From the NCBI RefSeq assembly GCF_900114325.1, contig NZ_FOSR01000002.1, positions 186,001 through 250,000 on the forward strand: a stretch of DNA of 64,000 nucleotides. Direction: 5' to 3'. Below the pieces are notes generated by a model, which searched no databases, was not told the origin of the DNA, and saw nothing but the letters and a program-made list of their open reading frames with translations. A program made the translations under genes and the position numbers. Source of the DNA: Rhodanobacter glycinis (GTDB lineage Bacteria; Pseudomonadota; Gammaproteobacteria; Xanthomonadales; Rhodanobacteraceae). Below, one piece after another: positions 48,234 to 59,141 of the stretch (position 1 is its first letter; every line of letters starts with the position of its first letter).

Positions 48234-49748
48234 TCAGGCAATGTCGCTTGCCTGCTCGTTTGCGCCGAGGGAGCAGACTGTGTCGAGATGGCGCAGAAAC
48301 TGCCGGTAAGAGGGTCGATATCCCGCAACGTTTTCCGGGATCGGATGAACACAAAGGTGTGAGGCCAACTGAACGTGCTTGCGCACGATGTCGGCCAGTG
48401 GCGTTTTCTCGCCGTCCGCCCGTGCACTCGCCCACAGCGCCTGCAGCGCGGCGCCGAATGCGGCACCTTCGGCTTGCAGCGGCACTTCCACCGGAAGAGC
48501 AAACACGTCGGCGACCATCTGGCGCCATACGCCGCTTTGGCCACCGCCGCCAGTGAGACGAATCGCCTCGAACCGCAGCCCGGCTTCCAGCAGCGCGTCG
48601 TAGCCGTTGCGCAACGCGTAGGTCGCCCCTTCCATCGCGGCCCGATAAAGGTTGGCGCGTGTCACGTTGGCGATGTCCATGCCATGCAGGCTTCCACGTG
48701 CGTAGGGAAGATCCGGCGTGCGCTCGCCATTGAGGAACGGCAGCATCACCAGCCCGCCGGCGCCCGGTGCCGTGCCTGCCATCACCGCGTCGCCGTCGCG
48801 GACGTCGAAACCGAACGCCTTCGCCACGCTCTCGGTAGCCACCGTGCAATTCATCGTGCACACCAGCGGCAACCAGCCGCCGTCGGACGAACAGAAGGCT
48901 GCCCAGCGTGCCGTCGTATCCACCACCGGATGATCGGCATGGGTGAACAGGGTGCCCGACGTCCCCAGGCTCATGCCCAGCATGCCGGGCGCAACGTTGC
49001 CGGTCCCGATGGCCGCCATCATGTTGTCGCCGCCACCGGCCGACACCTGCACCGATCGCGACACGCCAAGTACGTCGGCCACATCACGCGCGATGGCGCA
49101 AGCGAAGTCCGCCTCGACCAGCGGCGGCAGGCAGGCGGAAAGATCACGCTGCGGATCCGTCGCGGCCAGCATCGCGCTGCTCCAGCCGCGCGTGCGCACG
49201 TCCAGCCAGCCGGTGCCCGAGGCGTCACCGCACTCCATCCAGCGTTCGCCGGTCAGCCAGAAGTTCACGTAATCGTGCGGCAGCATGATGGTCGCCAACT
49301 GCTCGTACACCGCGGCTCGATGCCTGCGCGTCCACGGCAACTTGGAAGCCGTATAGCCGACCAGCACGGGATTGCCCGCCAGTGCCGCGCAGCGCTGTGC
49401 GCCACCCGCAACGGCCATGATCTCGTCGCATTCACGCTGGCTGCTGGTGTCGCACCACAGCTTGACCGGTGCCAAAACCTCGCCCTCCGCATCCAGCGGC
49501 ACGAAGCCGTGCTGCTGACCCGACACGCCAAGCGCCACGATGCGGGCTCGCGTAGTGGCATCGAGTTTGGCAAAGCAGGCCACGATTGCGTCGATCCACC
49601 ACTGCGCCCGCTGCTCGCGACGACCATCGCTCCCGGTCATCAATTCGAGCGGATGGCCACAGACGGCAACCACCCGCTGCGCGGACGGATCGTAGACGAT
49701 CAGCTTGATGCTCTGGGTACCAACATCCAGTCCGGCTACCAGACTCAT
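48234..49748 (-). CDS. xylB: xylulokinase
   Basis: 504 aa FGGY-family kinase; phosphorylates D-xylulose to xylulose 5-phosphate for the pentose phosphate pathway. N-terminal phosphate-binding loop [15 protein letters not shown], substrate segment [17 protein letters not shown]-binding [15 protein letters not shown] and the FGGY-type motif [20 protein letters not shown]. The start ATG 49748 is the first residue of the conserved N-terminus. It lies between dgoD (148 bp upstream) and xylA (40 bp downstream). Confidence 0.95.
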   Translation of the reverse strand: MSLVAGLDVGTQSIKLIVYDPSAQRVVAVCGHPLELMTGSDGRREQRAQWWIDAIVACFAKLDATTRARIVALGVSGQQHGFVPLDAEGEVLAPVKLWCDTSSQRECDEIMAVAGGAQRCAALAGNPVLVGYTASKLPWTRRHRAAVYEQLATIMLPHDYVNFWLTGERWMECGDASGTGWLDVRTRGWSSAMLAATDPQRDLSACLPPLVEADFACAIARDVADVLGVSRSVQVSAGGGDNMMAAIGTGNVAPGMLGMSLGTSGTLFTHADHPVVDTTARWAAFCSSDGGWLPLVCTMNCTVATESVAKAFGFDVRDGDAVMAGTAPGAGGLVMLPFLNGERTPDLPYARGSLHGMDIANVTRANLYRAAMEGATYALRNGYDALLEAGLRFEAIRLTGGGGQSGVWRQMVADVFALPVEVPLQAEGAAFGAALQALWASARADGEKTPLADIVRKHVQLASHLCVHPIPENVAGYRPSYRQFLRHLDTVCSLGANEQASDIA

Positions 49749-49896
49749 GCGCGCACCCTCGCTTGAACCTGCACTCGTCCCGAATGGGGGTTGCCCCGGA
49801 TACCCATGCGCGCGTCGCCAGCACGCGACCCCGCGGCCGGCATGGCACGCCAGGGGCGGCGCGATCGATCGCTGTATCGCGAGAGCATGGGACGGC

Positions 49897-51045
49897 TCAC
49901 CATTCCGCCACGCTGCCGTCGTCATGACGCCAGATCGGGTTGTGCCACTGGTGGCCGATCTTGGCGCGCTCGACCACATAGGCTTCGTTCACCTCGATGC
50001 CCAGGCCGGGGCCCTTGGGCATCGCCACGTAACCGTCGGCATAGGCGAACACGCCGCTGTCGCTCACGTAGTCGAGCAGGTCGTTGGTGGCGTTGTAGTG
50101 GATGCCCAGGCTTTGTTCCTGGATGAACGCGTTGTGGCACACCGCGTCCAGCTGCAGGTTCGCCGCCAGCGCGATCGGACCCAGCGGGCAGTGCAACGCC
50201 AGCGCCACGTCGTAGGCTTCGGCCATCGCGGCGATCTTGCGCGTCTCGGTGATGCCGCCGGCGTGCGAGGGATCGGGCTGGATGATGTCCACGCCACCGG
50301 TCTGCAGCACGCGCTTGAAGTCGTAGCGCGAATACAGGCGCTCACCCAGCGCGATCGGCGCGGGCGAGATTGCGGCCAGTTCGGGCAGGCATTCCAGGTG
50401 TTCGGACAGCACCGGCTCCTCGATGAACATCAGCTTGTACGGCAGCAGTTCGCGCATCAGCACCTTGGCCATCGGTTTGTGCACGCGGCCGTGGAAATCC
50501 AGGCCGATGCCGATGTCCGCGCCCACCGCATCGCGGATCGCCTGCACGTTTTCCAGCACCCGCTCGACCTTGGCGTGCGTGTCGACGTACTGCATTTCTT
50601 CGGTGGCGTTCATCTTCACCGCGGTGAAGCCGCGCGCCACGGCATCCTGAGCGGCACGCGCGGTGTCGGCCGGGCGGTCGCCGCCCACCCACGAGTACAC
50701 GCGGATGCGATCGCGCACCGGGCCGCCGAGCAGTTCGTAGACCGGTCGGCCCACGTCCTTGCCCTTGATGTCCCACAGCGCCTGGTCGATGCCGGCAATG
50801 GCGCTCATCAGGATCGGGCCGCCGCGATAGAAGCCGCCGCGATAGAGCACGTTCCAGTGATCCTCGATGTGCCGCGGGTCCTTGCCGACCAGATAGGTCG
50901 ACAACTCCTCGACGGCCGCGGCGACGGTTTGCGCGCGCCCCTCGACGACCGGCTCGCCCCAGCCGCTGATGCCGGCATCGGTATCGATGCGCAGGAACAG
51001 CCAGCGCGGCGGGACGAGGAAGGTGGTGATGGCGGTGATCTTCAT
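49897..51045 (-). CDS. dgoD: D-galactonate dehydratase (enolase superfamily)
   Basis: 382 aa, the same length as E. coli DgoD and very similar along its whole length: [112 protein letters not shown] and the C-terminal [15 protein letters not shown]. It removes water from D-galactonate to give 2-keto-3-deoxygalactonate (Mg-dependent). In this locus galactose is set free by the GH35 enzyme, so an oxidative galactose route is plausible. First gene before xylB. Confidence 0.9.
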   Translation of the reverse strand: MKITAITTFLVPPRWLFLRIDTDAGISGWGEPVVEGRAQTVAAAVEELSTYLVGKDPRHIEDHWNVLYRGGFYRGGPILMSAIAGIDQALWDIKGKDVGRPVYELLGGPVRDRIRVYSWVGGDRPADTARAAQDAVARGFTAVKMNATEEMQYVDTHAKVERVLENVQAIRDAVGADIGIGLDFHGRVHKPMAKVLMRELLPYKLMFIEEPVLSEHLECLPELAAISPAPIALGERLYSRYDFKRVLQTGGVDIIQPDPSHAGGITETRKIAAMAEAYDVALALHCPLGPIALAANLQLDAVCHNAFIQEQSLGIHYNATNDLLDYVSDSGVFAYADGYVAMPKGPGLGIEVNEAYVVERAKIGHQWHNPIWRHDDGSVAEW

Positions 51046-51148
51046 GCAGGCTTTCTGTGTCGGTGGGATACCCACCCGGTCAACGGTGGCGCACGACTCG
51101 CCCATGGCAGGTCGTTGCCACCCGATGCTGCAAGTCACTCCCCTACCC

Positions 51149-51158
51149 CGCAATTGCG
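51149..51158. promoter_or_regulatory. possible operator in the dgoD-xylR divergent region
   Basis: Perfect 10-bp palindrome CGCAATTGCG about 100 bp from both divergent start codons (dgoD 51045, xylR 51278). Only a candidate; a single short palindrome. The 232-bp region shows no other clear element. Confidence 0.3.
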
Positions 51159-51277
51159 AAATCCACCAACGCCGTACGTCTTTTTCCCTGTCGCGTTGCG
51201 TCATGTCCGCAGCCGGCTTAACTGGTAGCTTCTCCAAGTCCATTGTTTCGTCGGGGGAAAGCCAGTACTGGCATGCC

Positions 51278-52465
51278 ATGTCATCACCGCACCGCATCGC
51301 CCTGCTGTTCAACGCCAACAAGGTCTATGACCGACAGGTCATCGCCGGTATCGGGCAGTACCTGAAATCCACGCGCGTGGAGTGGGACCTCTTCATGGAG
51401 GAGGATTTCCGCTGCCGCACGCTGGGCATTCGCCATTGGCGTGGCGATGGCATCATCGCGGACTTCGACGACCCCACCGTGGCAGAGACGCTGGCCGATG
51501 TGCCAATACCGGTGGTCGCCGTGGGTGGCTCCTATGCGGACGCCAGCCACTATCCGCCGAAGACGCCCTACGTGGCGACCGACAACACCAAGCTGGTTCG
51601 ACTGGCTTATGACCACCTGATCGAACAGGGGCTGCAACGCTTTGCCTTCTATGGCCTGCCGCCCACGCCGGGCAACCGCTGGGCGCAGGAGCGCGAGGAC
51701 GCGTTCTGCCGGATGATCGCGACCGACAAACTGGAGGGCGTGGTCTACCGGGGTTCGTCCACCAGCGCCGGCGGCTGGGGACGTGCGCAGGAAGACATGG
51801 CCGAATGGGTCCGCTCGCTACCCAAGCCCATCGGCATCATTGCGGTGACCGACGCGCGAGCGCGCCAACTGTTGCAATCCTGCGTGGTGGCGGATATCCC
51901 CGTTCCCGAGCAGATTGCCGTGGTCGGCATCGACAACGACCCGATCGCCCAGCTGTTGTGCCGTATCGCACTGACCTCGGTGACCCAGGGCGCGGAGGAC
52001 ATGGGCCATTCGGCAGCGCAATTGCTGCACAAGATGCTGCACGGGCACATCGCGCCGGACACACGCATCATCGTGCCGCCGCTGGGCATCAACGTGCAGG
52101 CCAGCAGCCTGCACGAACCGATGAAGAGCCCGCACGTGATGCGCGCCAAGCATTATATCCGTCAGTACGCCTGCCTCGGCATCAAGGTCGAGCAGGTGGC
52201 CGACTACGTGGGCATCTCGCGGACGCTGCTGGAAGAACACTTCAAGCGCGAACTGAAGCAGACGGTGCACCAGACCATCCTGGAGTACAAGCTGGAAACC
52301 GCGCGCAGCATGCTGGCCGACACGGATATCCCGCTGGCCGATGTGGCGGTGCGCAGCGGCTTCACCTCGCTGCAATACATGTACGCCGTATTCCGCCGCG
52401 AGTTCAACTGCACGCCCCGGCAGTTCGCCGAGAAGGCACGCTCCCAGGAACGCGCCATGCATTGA
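51278..52465 (+). CDS. xylR: xylose operon regulator XylR (LacI-like sensor plus AraC-type HTH)
   Basis: 395 aa (E. coli XylR 392). N-terminal periplasmic-binding-protein-like sugar sensor ([57 protein letters not shown]), C-terminal two-helix-turn-helix AraC domain (about 290-390: [60 protein letters not shown]). Activates xylose genes when xylose is bound. It lies between the dgoD-xylBA genes (divergent) and the glycosidase operon (convergent), well placed to control both. No ideal ribosome site; the ATG at 51278 fits the family N-terminus. Confidence 0.92.
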   Translation: MSSPHRIALLFNANKVYDRQVIAGIGQYLKSTRVEWDLFMEEDFRCRTLGIRHWRGDGIIADFDDPTVAETLADVPIPVVAVGGSYADASHYPPKTPYVATDNTKLVRLAYDHLIEQGLQRFAFYGLPPTPGNRWAQEREDAFCRMIATDKLEGVVYRGSSTSAGGWGRAQEDMAEWVRSLPKPIGIIAVTDARARQLLQSCVVADIPVPEQIAVVGIDNDPIAQLLCRIALTSVTQGAEDMGHSAAQLLHKMLHGHIAPDTRIIVPPLGINVQASSLHEPMKSPHVMRAKHYIRQYACLGIKVEQVADYVGISRTLLEEHFKRELKQTVHQTILEYKLETARSMLADTDIPLADVAVRSGFTSLQYMYAVFRREFNCTPRQFAEKARSQERAMH

Positions 52466-52489
52466 TGGAAAGACGGGGCGATCAACGGT

Positions 52490-53716
52490 TCACGGCTTGG
52501 CGGTAAACCAGCTCAGATTCACCGCATTGGCCATTGCCCGATAACCCGCGCTGTTCGGATGCAAGTGATCGCCGCTGTCGTAGGCGGCAAGCATCCTTTC
52601 CGGCGCGGCCGGATCGCGGATCACCTTGTCGAAATCCACCACGCCGTCGAACGCCCCTGAGTGGCGGATCCAGGCATTCACTGCCTCGCGCGTTTTTTCG
52701 CCCGCCGCGCTGTGGTACGGCCAGCCGGCGCCGCCATAGGGTGTCAGGGTGGCGCCATAGATCTTCACGTGTCTGGCGTGCGCGCGGGCGATCAGCACTT
52801 TCATGCCGTCGATCACTTGCTGCGCGCTGATCTTGTCCTTGGCGTTCCAGGCGTAGCCTGAGCCACCGATGTCATTGATACCTTCCAACAAGATGATCCA
52901 GTGCACGCCGGGCTGGTCCAGTGCATCGCGATCGAAGCGTGTCAACGCACTGGGGCCGGCGCCGTCGTGCAGGATGCGATTGCCGCTGATGCCGGCATCC
53001 GCTACACCGATCGATGACAGCTTTGCGTCGGCCTGCAGGCGCGCGGCGAGATCATCCGGCCAGCGTTCGTTTGCATCCGCCTTGGTACCTACGCCGTCGG
53101 TGATGGAATCACCGAAAGCGACGAGCGTGCGCCTGGTGGAAGCGCCAGCCACTTCCACGTCAGTGAGGAAGAAGCGATTGCCGCTGGTTTCTTCGCGTGG
53201 GAAGCGCACGGCCGCGGTGGCATCGCCGCTTTCAGTGATGTATGCGGTGGCAAAACCGGCGCTGTGGATGGTCGACGCGTGATCCTGCTTGTCCGCCGGG
53301 GCATAAATGCTCACCGCCAGCGACTGCAGCGCCTTCACGTCCATCTGCACCGGATCGCTCAACACGCTTGCGCCCTTGGCGATGGTCACGGTGGACTTGC
53401 CGTCGAACAGCAGCGTGTGATCGCTGCCAGGCACCGTATCCGCGCCCTTCGCGCTCAACGCCACGTGCACCGGGCCCAGGGTGACCGCCACGTTACCGAA
53501 CAGATTGGAAAGACGAACGCGCAGCTCCGAGCCACCGACGCTCATCCGCACCACCTGCCGTACCGTTTGTGCATTCAGCACGGGACCGGCGCTATCTGGC
53601 GATGCCTCCCAGGCATCCACCCATGCGTGATGTCCCGTGCCGCTCGCAGCCATCGCGCAAGTCGCGACGGCACAAACCGAGCCGGCAAAGACCCATTTCA
53701 ATATTCGATGATGCAT
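52490..53716 (-). CDS. exported SGNH/GDSL hydrolase
   Basis: 408 aa. Signal peptide (ILKWVFAGSVCAVATCAMAAS), an N-terminal beta-sandwich of about 150 residues, and a C-terminal SGNH esterase domain: block I VAFGDSITDGVGT (Ser), block II Gly in DAGISGNRIL, block III LLEGINDIGGSG (Asn), block V SGDHLHPN (Asp and His). Probably a carbohydrate O-acetyl- or acyl-esterase; the position at the end of the xyloglucan operon (36 bp after the GH31 gene) suggests that it acts on substituted plant polysaccharide. Ribosome site GGGAGAAG before ATG 53716. Confidence 0.88.
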   Translation of the reverse strand: MHHRILKWVFAGSVCAVATCAMAASGTGHHAWVDAWEASPDSAGPVLNAQTVRQVVRMSVGGSELRVRLSNLFGNVAVTLGPVHVALSAKGADTVPGSDHTLLFDGKSTVTIAKGASVLSDPVQMDVKALQSLAVSIYAPADKQDHASTIHSAGFATAYITESGDATAAVRFPREETSGNRFFLTDVEVAGASTRRTLVAFGDSITDGVGTKADANERWPDDLAARLQADAKLSSIGVADAGISGNRILHDGAGPSALTRFDRDALDQPGVHWIILLEGINDIGGSGYAWNAKDKISAQQVIDGMKVLIARAHARHVKIYGATLTPYGGAGWPYHSAAGEKTREAVNAWIRHSGAFDGVVDFDKVIRDPAAPERMLAAYDSGDHLHPNSAGYRAMANAVNLSWFTAKP

Positions 53717-53752
53717 GTCACTTCTCCCGCGTGTTTTTTGCTGCGTGGCCAC

Positions 53753-56611
53753 TCAACGTTGCACCTTCAGCTCGTTGCCGTCGTATTCGACGTGTTGGTC
53801 GTGACTGCCATTCAATGCATCGGCATCCGGGTGTGTGCCATCGATGCGCCGGATGATGAACTCCCGCTTCGCCGGCGCGCCCTGACCATCGCCTTCGCGC
53901 TTGCCCAGGGTCAGTACGCCGGAGGCGTCGTCGTAGCTCATCGGAATCCGCGAGTAGTGGTCGTGCTCGTAGCCGTAGGTGGTGCCGGCATCCTCGTACA
54001 GCGAGAAGTGGCCGTTGGCTCCGGCATAGACCAGCAAGGTGATCGGCGCATCGGGTTTCGCATCGGTGTACTGCTCGGCCACCCCGGTGGGCACGATCGC
54101 GCCGGCGCGCACGAACAGCGGCATCCGCGCCAGCGGCGCCGGGGCCTGGATGGTCTGGCCGCCGGTGTAATGCTTGCCGGTGTTGAAGTCGTACCAATCG
54201 CTGCCGGCCGGCAGGTAGACCGCACGGCTGCGGGCCTGGTACCTGGTCACCGGGGCAACCAGGAAGGCCGGGCCGAACATGTACTCGTCGTTGATGTCGC
54301 GCACCTTCGCGTCATGCGGGAAGTCCATCACCAGCCCGCGCATGATGGTGCCGTCATGCCACCAAGTATTCGCTGCCAGCGTGTAGATGTACGGCATCAA
54401 GCGGTAACGGAAGCGGTCGTACCAGGCCAGCGCGTTGTACACCGGCGAGCCCGGCGGCGCGATGTTGTAGATCTCGCGCGGCACGCCCTGCCCGTGCGAA
54501 CGGAAGATCGGGCTGAACGCACCGAACTGGAACCAGCGCAGGTTGAGCTCGCGCCACTCCGCCAGATTCTTCGCATCCGGCTTCATGTAGCGATCTTCGA
54601 TCGCGTAACCACCGATATCGGTGGTCCAGTTGGGGATACCCGACAGCGAGAAGTTGATACCGGCGGCGATCTGGTCACGCAGGTTGCTCCAGCGCGCCAC
54701 CACGTCGCCGCTCCAGCTCGCCGCGGCATTGCGCTGCTGCCCGGCGAAGGCGGAACGGGTGAGAATGAACACACGCTTGTCCGGATAGGACTTGCGGCTG
54801 CCCTGGTACACCGCCGTGGTGGTCATCAGCGGATAGCTGTTGAAGAACGCCGCACCCGGGCCCAGCGCCGTCGGTCCCATCAGCAGCTTGCGCTCGGCGA
54901 TGCTGGTGTTGGAGTTAATGTCCGGCTCGGTCGCGTCCAGCCACCACGCGTCGACGCCGAGGTCACCCAGATTTTCGCGGATCTGCCGCCAGTAGATCTT
55001 GCGCGCCTCGGCCGAGTACGGGTCGTAGAACGAGCTGAGATAGCCCGGCCCTACCCAGTCCTTGACGCCTTCCTTGATGTTGCGCTGATAGATGTGGCCG
55101 CCCGCTTCCAGTTCCTTGGCATTCTTCGTGGTCGGGTAGAACTTCGGCCACACCGAGATCATGAAGTGCGCGTGCTCGGCATGCACCTGGGCGATCATCG
55201 CCTTCGGGTCGGGGTAGCGTGACTTGTCGAACTGGTGCGAGCCCCAGGCGTCATCTTTCCAGTAGCGCCAGTCCTGCACGATATTGTCCAGTGGCAAGCC
55301 CAGCTTGCGATAGCGTGCCACGGTGGCCAGCAGTTGCTGCTGCGTCTCGTAATGATCACGACTTTGCCAGAAACCGTAGGCCCAGCGCGGCAGCATCACC
55401 GCCTTGCCAGTGACGTCGCGATAGCCGGCGATGACGTCGTCGAGGTCGTTGCCATCGATGAAGTAGTAGTCGACCGCGTGGCCCAGCTCGGAAAACAGCG
55501 ACAGCTCGTTCTGCTCGGCCGCCGGCAGCGGGTCCAGATGGTCCAGCGCGATGTAGCCCGACTGCGGCGTCCACTCGATGCGAATCGTGTGCTTCTCGCC
55601 AGGCTCCATCGCCACGGTGAAATCGCGATACCAGGGATTCCAGTTCTGCCGCCAATCGTCCAGCACCAGCTTGTGGTCGATATACAGCTTGAAGTAACCG
55701 CTGGCGTAGAGCCGGAACTTGTGCACGCCGGCCACGTCCGAAGCCAGCGAGCCCTTCCATTCCACCGTCTGACCGGGCCCACCGGTGACGCCTTTCGCGC
55801 CGGTCAACGCCGCCGGCCAGCGCTTCAGATCCTTCAGGTATTCATAGTCGATGCTCGATTCGTCGCGACGCAGCTTCAGCTTGCCGTCGACGTAATAACT
55901 GGCGGTGAGGCCACCAGGCTTGCCGTTGGCGTCGAACAGTTTCAGACCGTGATCGATCATCTGGTACGGACGCGGATCACCGAAGCGGGTAATCGAATTG
56001 TTGTCCCACAGCACGCCGTAATTGCGCGATGACACCACGAACGGAATCGCGATATCCATGTTGTGCTGGGCCAGCTCGACGTCCTTGCCCTTGTAGTTCA
56101 CCGTGCCTTGCTGATGTTGGCCCAGGCCGTAGAACGCCTCGTCGGCCGGCGACGCGAACTGCTGGCGAATCGCATAGAACGACTTGCCCTGCACCGTCAC
56201 CGGGGTGAAGTTGCGCCCGTCGGGCTGCTCGGCCAGGATCGGCTTGCCATCGTGATCGAAAAAGCTCACCGCGCCATCGCGCAGCGACACCTTCGCCTCG
56301 ATCGCCGAGGTATCCAGCTCCACCGTGCCGTCGTGTTCGTGCACGCTGAAATGGCTATCGCCGCCGGTCTTCAATGCCATCAGGCTGGGCGGCAGATCGA
56401 AACCACCCTGCGGCACCGCGGTGACATGGATGATGTGGTTGGATACCACGCGCAGCCGCACCTTTTGCTGTGAGCCATCGACGCTGACCACGATGCCGTC
56501 GGGCAAGCGAGTGACATGGGCGGCGGTGGGCGGCACGGCGGCATGCGCAGCACCGAGGCATAACCCCGACGCCAGCAAGGCCACCAGGATGGGAAGACGG
56601 TTGGGACTCAT
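53753..56611 (-). CDS. GH31 alpha-xylosidase with inserted PA14 domain
   Basis: 952 aa, exported (signal peptide ILVALLASGLCLGAAHA). Would release alpha-1,6-linked xylose from the non-reducing end of xyloglucan oligosaccharides. Nucleophile D559 in WWLDATEPD; acid/base Asp in SASWSGDVVARW. A PA14 domain is inserted at about residues 230-360 (LTASYYVDG; SGYFKLYIDHKLVLDDW), as in the Cellvibrio japonicus alpha-xylosidase Xyl31A. Overlaps the GH3 stop codon by 4 bp, so it is translationally coupled; followed by the SGNH esterase gene. Confidence 0.92.
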   Translation of the reverse strand: MSPNRLPILVALLASGLCLGAAHAAVPPTAAHVTRLPDGIVVSVDGSQQKVRLRVVSNHIIHVTAVPQGGFDLPPSLMALKTGGDSHFSVHEHDGTVELDTSAIEAKVSLRDGAVSFFDHDGKPILAEQPDGRNFTPVTVQGKSFYAIRQQFASPADEAFYGLGQHQQGTVNYKGKDVELAQHNMDIAIPFVVSSRNYGVLWDNNSITRFGDPRPYQMIDHGLKLFDANGKPGGLTASYYVDGKLKLRRDESSIDYEYLKDLKRWPAALTGAKGVTGGPGQTVEWKGSLASDVAGVHKFRLYASGYFKLYIDHKLVLDDWRQNWNPWYRDFTVAMEPGEKHTIRIEWTPQSGYIALDHLDPLPAAEQNELSLFSELGHAVDYYFIDGNDLDDVIAGYRDVTGKAVMLPRWAYGFWQSRDHYETQQQLLATVARYRKLGLPLDNIVQDWRYWKDDAWGSHQFDKSRYPDPKAMIAQVHAEHAHFMISVWPKFYPTTKNAKELEAGGHIYQRNIKEGVKDWVGPGYLSSFYDPYSAEARKIYWRQIRENLGDLGVDAWWLDATEPDINSNTSIAERKLLMGPTALGPGAAFFNSYPLMTTTAVYQGSRKSYPDKRVFILTRSAFAGQQRNAAASWSGDVVARWSNLRDQIAAGINFSLSGIPNWTTDIGGYAIEDRYMKPDAKNLAEWRELNLRWFQFGAFSPIFRSHGQGVPREIYNIAPPGSPVYNALAWYDRFRYRLMPYIYTLAANTWWHDGTIMRGLVMDFPHDAKVRDINDEYMFGPAFLVAPVTRYQARSRAVYLPAGSDWYDFNTGKHYTGGQTIQAPAPLARMPLFVRAGAIVPTGVAEQYTDAKPDAPITLLVYAGANGHFSLYEDAGTTYGYEHDHYSRIPMSYDDASGVLTLGKREGDGQGAPAKREFIIRRIDGTHPDADALNGSHDQHVEYDGNELKVQR

Positions 56612-59130
56612 CGCGGATTCTCCAGGGTCAGGTCGGCTGCCAGCGGCGTATGGTTGGATGCATCGCCCACGCGGATCACGAAGCGGCCCGGGTCGATCTT
56701 CCAGTCATTGTGTTTTGGGTCGTAGTAAGCGAACGCGTGCCGGTCCAGCGTCAGTGTGACGTGCCGGGTCTGGCCCGGCTCGAGGCGCACCTTCTGGAAC
56801 GCTTTCAGTTCACGCTCCGGCCGCAGCACCGTCGCGGACGGGTCGCTCACATACAGCTGCGCCACCTCGGCCCCGGCACGCGCACCGGTATTGCGTACGT
56901 CGAACGATACCTTGACCGTGTCGCCGGCATGCGCGGTTGGCGCCACCGCCAGATGCGCGAACGCGAACGTGGTGTACGACAGGCCATAGCCGAACGCGAA
57001 CAGCGGCTGCGGCTTGTGCGGGTGGCTGGTATACCAGCGATAGCCGACGAACAGGCCCTCACCGTAGTTCACTGACGGATGCGTGCCGGCCGGGTGCGGC
57101 GGCGCGTAATAGAAATCGTGCGTGGGATTGTCTTCCCAACGGCGCTCGAAGCTGATCGGCAGTTTGCCCTCCGGCGAGCGCGCACCGAACAGCACCTCGG
57201 CCACGGCGCGGCCACCTTCCTGCCCCGGGTACCAGTTCTGCAGCAGCGCCGGCACCTGGCCCAACCAGTTCGCGGTGGTGTAACCCCCACCCGAGGTCAC
57301 CGTCACCACCGTCTTCGGATTCGCCTTGGCCACCGCCTCGATCAGCGCTTCCTGGCCCCACGGCAGCGCATAGGTGCGGTCATACGCCTCGCTTTCGGAA
57401 CTGGGGTCGAAGCCCACCGCCACCACCGCGGCATCGGCCATCGCAGCCATCTTCACCGCATCGGGCGAGATCAGCTCATCGACCGCCACCACGCCCAGGC
57501 CCATGCGGCTGTAACTCACGTCGGGCAGATAATCGAGGCGAATCGTCACCACCTGCTTCGCCGCAAGGTCCAACGTGGCATACAGCGGCGCCTGACCTTC
57601 CCGCTTGGGCTGCGCAATCACCGATTTGCCATCCACATACAGCGTATAGGTGTCGGCGCTGGCCGCTGCAGTCAGGAACAGGTATCGGCCGGCATGCGGC
57701 GCCACGAAGCGGCCACTCCAGCGAATGCTGCGACGTAACGTTGCTGGCGTCGTCCACAACTCCGGCTTCCACTGGTCAACATGGGCATCGATGCCGATCG
57801 TGACCGGCGCGCCGCGAAAGTCGGGATTGTCGAACGTCTCGCGCTGCAAGCCGGGCTGACCTTTGGCGGTGGTGAAACCGTCACGCTTGAACACCGCATC
57901 CGGCGTGGGCAGGCCCGGGCTGTACAGCACGCGCACGCGCTGGCCGAGATAGTCGGTGATGCCACCGAGAATGCTCACGGTGTGAAACGTATCCACATGC
58001 GAACTGCCACCAGCCGTGGCGTTGCCGGGATAGGCATCGGGGCCGATCACCGCAATCGTCTTCATCGTGTTCGCGTCGAACGGCAACACATGATGGTCGT
58101 TCTTCAGCAGCACCAGCGATTCGCGCGCCGACTCCAGTGCGACCTGATCGTTGTGCGGATCGAGCAGCGGTTGCGCCAGCTCCTGCTGCGGGCGATCGAG
58201 GAAGCCAAAGCGCACCGCGGTGCGCAGGATGCGTCGCACCTTGTCGTCCAGCGCAGCCTTCGACAAGCTGCCATCGCGCAGTGCAGGCAACAGCAGCGCG
58301 GGCGTCATCTTGTCGGCTGCCGGCATCTCCAGGTCGAGGCCGGCCTTGAACGCCTTGAGGCCATCGCTCACCGCGCCCCAGTCGGACATGTAGATGCCGT
58401 CGAAGCCCCAATCGTGCTTCAGAATGCCGTCCACCAGCGCCTTGTTCTCGGCCATGTAATCGCCGTTGACCAGGTTATAGCTGCTCATCACCGCGCCGAC
58501 ATGACCCTGCTTCACCGCCATCTCGAAGGCGCGCAGATAAATCTCGTGCAGCGGCCGTGGCGCGATCACCGAGTTGAGCTGGCGACGGTCGTATTCGGAA
58601 TTGTTGCCGGCGAAATGCTTGATCGTGGCCACCACGCCCTGACTCTGGATACCGTCGATCAAACCCACCGCCGTGCGACCGGCCAGGTAGGGGTCTTCGC
58701 CGTAGTACTCCATGCTCCGGCCGTTCAACGGCGAGCGGTAGATGTTCACCGCTGGGCCAAGCAGGAAGCTGATATCGCGGGCGCGGGCATCGCGGCCCAT
58801 GGCGGCGCCCACGCGTTGCGCCAGCGCCGGATCCCAGCTCGCCGCCAACGCAATGCCGGCGGCATACGCGGTGGATTTTCCACCCATGCGCACACCATAC
58901 GGACCGTCGGACATGCCCAGCGCCGGCAGGCCGATCGACGGCTCGGCGCGAACATCGAAACCATCGGCTCCGCCGAGCAGCGCGACCTTCTGCTCCAGCG
59001 TGAGCTTGTGCAGCAGGTTATCGACGCGATGCTCCACCGCCGGCGAATCCGCTGACGGCACGGACGCCAGCGCCGGCAACGCGAACCCGGTGAACACGAG
59101 CGCCACGGAGAAAGTTTTCCAACGAATCAT
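56608..59130 (-). CDS. GH3 beta-glucosidase with PA14 domain
   Basis: 840 aa, exported (VALVFTGFALPALASV). Cleaves beta-linked glucose from the backbone of trimmed xyloglucan oligosaccharides. GH3 N-terminal barrel with KHFAGNN (171-177) and nucleophile D250 in GIYMSDWGAVSDG; (alpha/beta)6 sandwich with SGGGYTTANWLGQVPALLQ; PA14 between them (about residues 430-560, RSIRWSGRFVAPHAGRYLF); C-terminal fibronectin type III-like domain (AEVAQLYVSDPSATVLRPERELKAF). ATG 59130 with AAGGA 7 nt upstream. Lies 11 bp behind the GH35 gene. Confidence 0.93.
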   Translation of the reverse strand: MIRWKTFSVALVFTGFALPALASVPSADSPAVEHRVDNLLHKLTLEQKVALLGGADGFDVRAEPSIGLPALGMSDGPYGVRMGGKSTAYAAGIALAASWDPALAQRVGAAMGRDARARDISFLLGPAVNIYRSPLNGRSMEYYGEDPYLAGRTAVGLIDGIQSQGVVATIKHFAGNNSEYDRRQLNSVIAPRPLHEIYLRAFEMAVKQGHVGAVMSSYNLVNGDYMAENKALVDGILKHDWGFDGIYMSDWGAVSDGLKAFKAGLDLEMPAADKMTPALLLPALRDGSLSKAALDDKVRRILRTAVRFGFLDRPQQELAQPLLDPHNDQVALESARESLVLLKNDHHVLPFDANTMKTIAVIGPDAYPGNATAGGSSHVDTFHTVSILGGITDYLGQRVRVLYSPGLPTPDAVFKRDGFTTAKGQPGLQRETFDNPDFRGAPVTIGIDAHVDQWKPELWTTPATLRRSIRWSGRFVAPHAGRYLFLTAAASADTYTLYVDGKSVIAQPKREGQAPLYATLDLAAKQVVTIRLDYLPDVSYSRMGLGVVAVDELISPDAVKMAAMADAAVVAVGFDPSSESEAYDRTYALPWGQEALIEAVAKANPKTVVTVTSGGGYTTANWLGQVPALLQNWYPGQEGGRAVAEVLFGARSPEGKLPISFERRWEDNPTHDFYYAPPHPAGTHPSVNYGEGLFVGYRWYTSHPHKPQPLFAFGYGLSYTTFAFAHLAVAPTAHAGDTVKVSFDVRNTGARAGAEVAQLYVSDPSATVLRPERELKAFQKVRLEPGQTRHVTLTLDRHAFAYYDPKHNDWKIDPGRFVIRVGDASNHTPLAADLTLENPR

Positions 59131-59141
59131 GCATGCATCCT

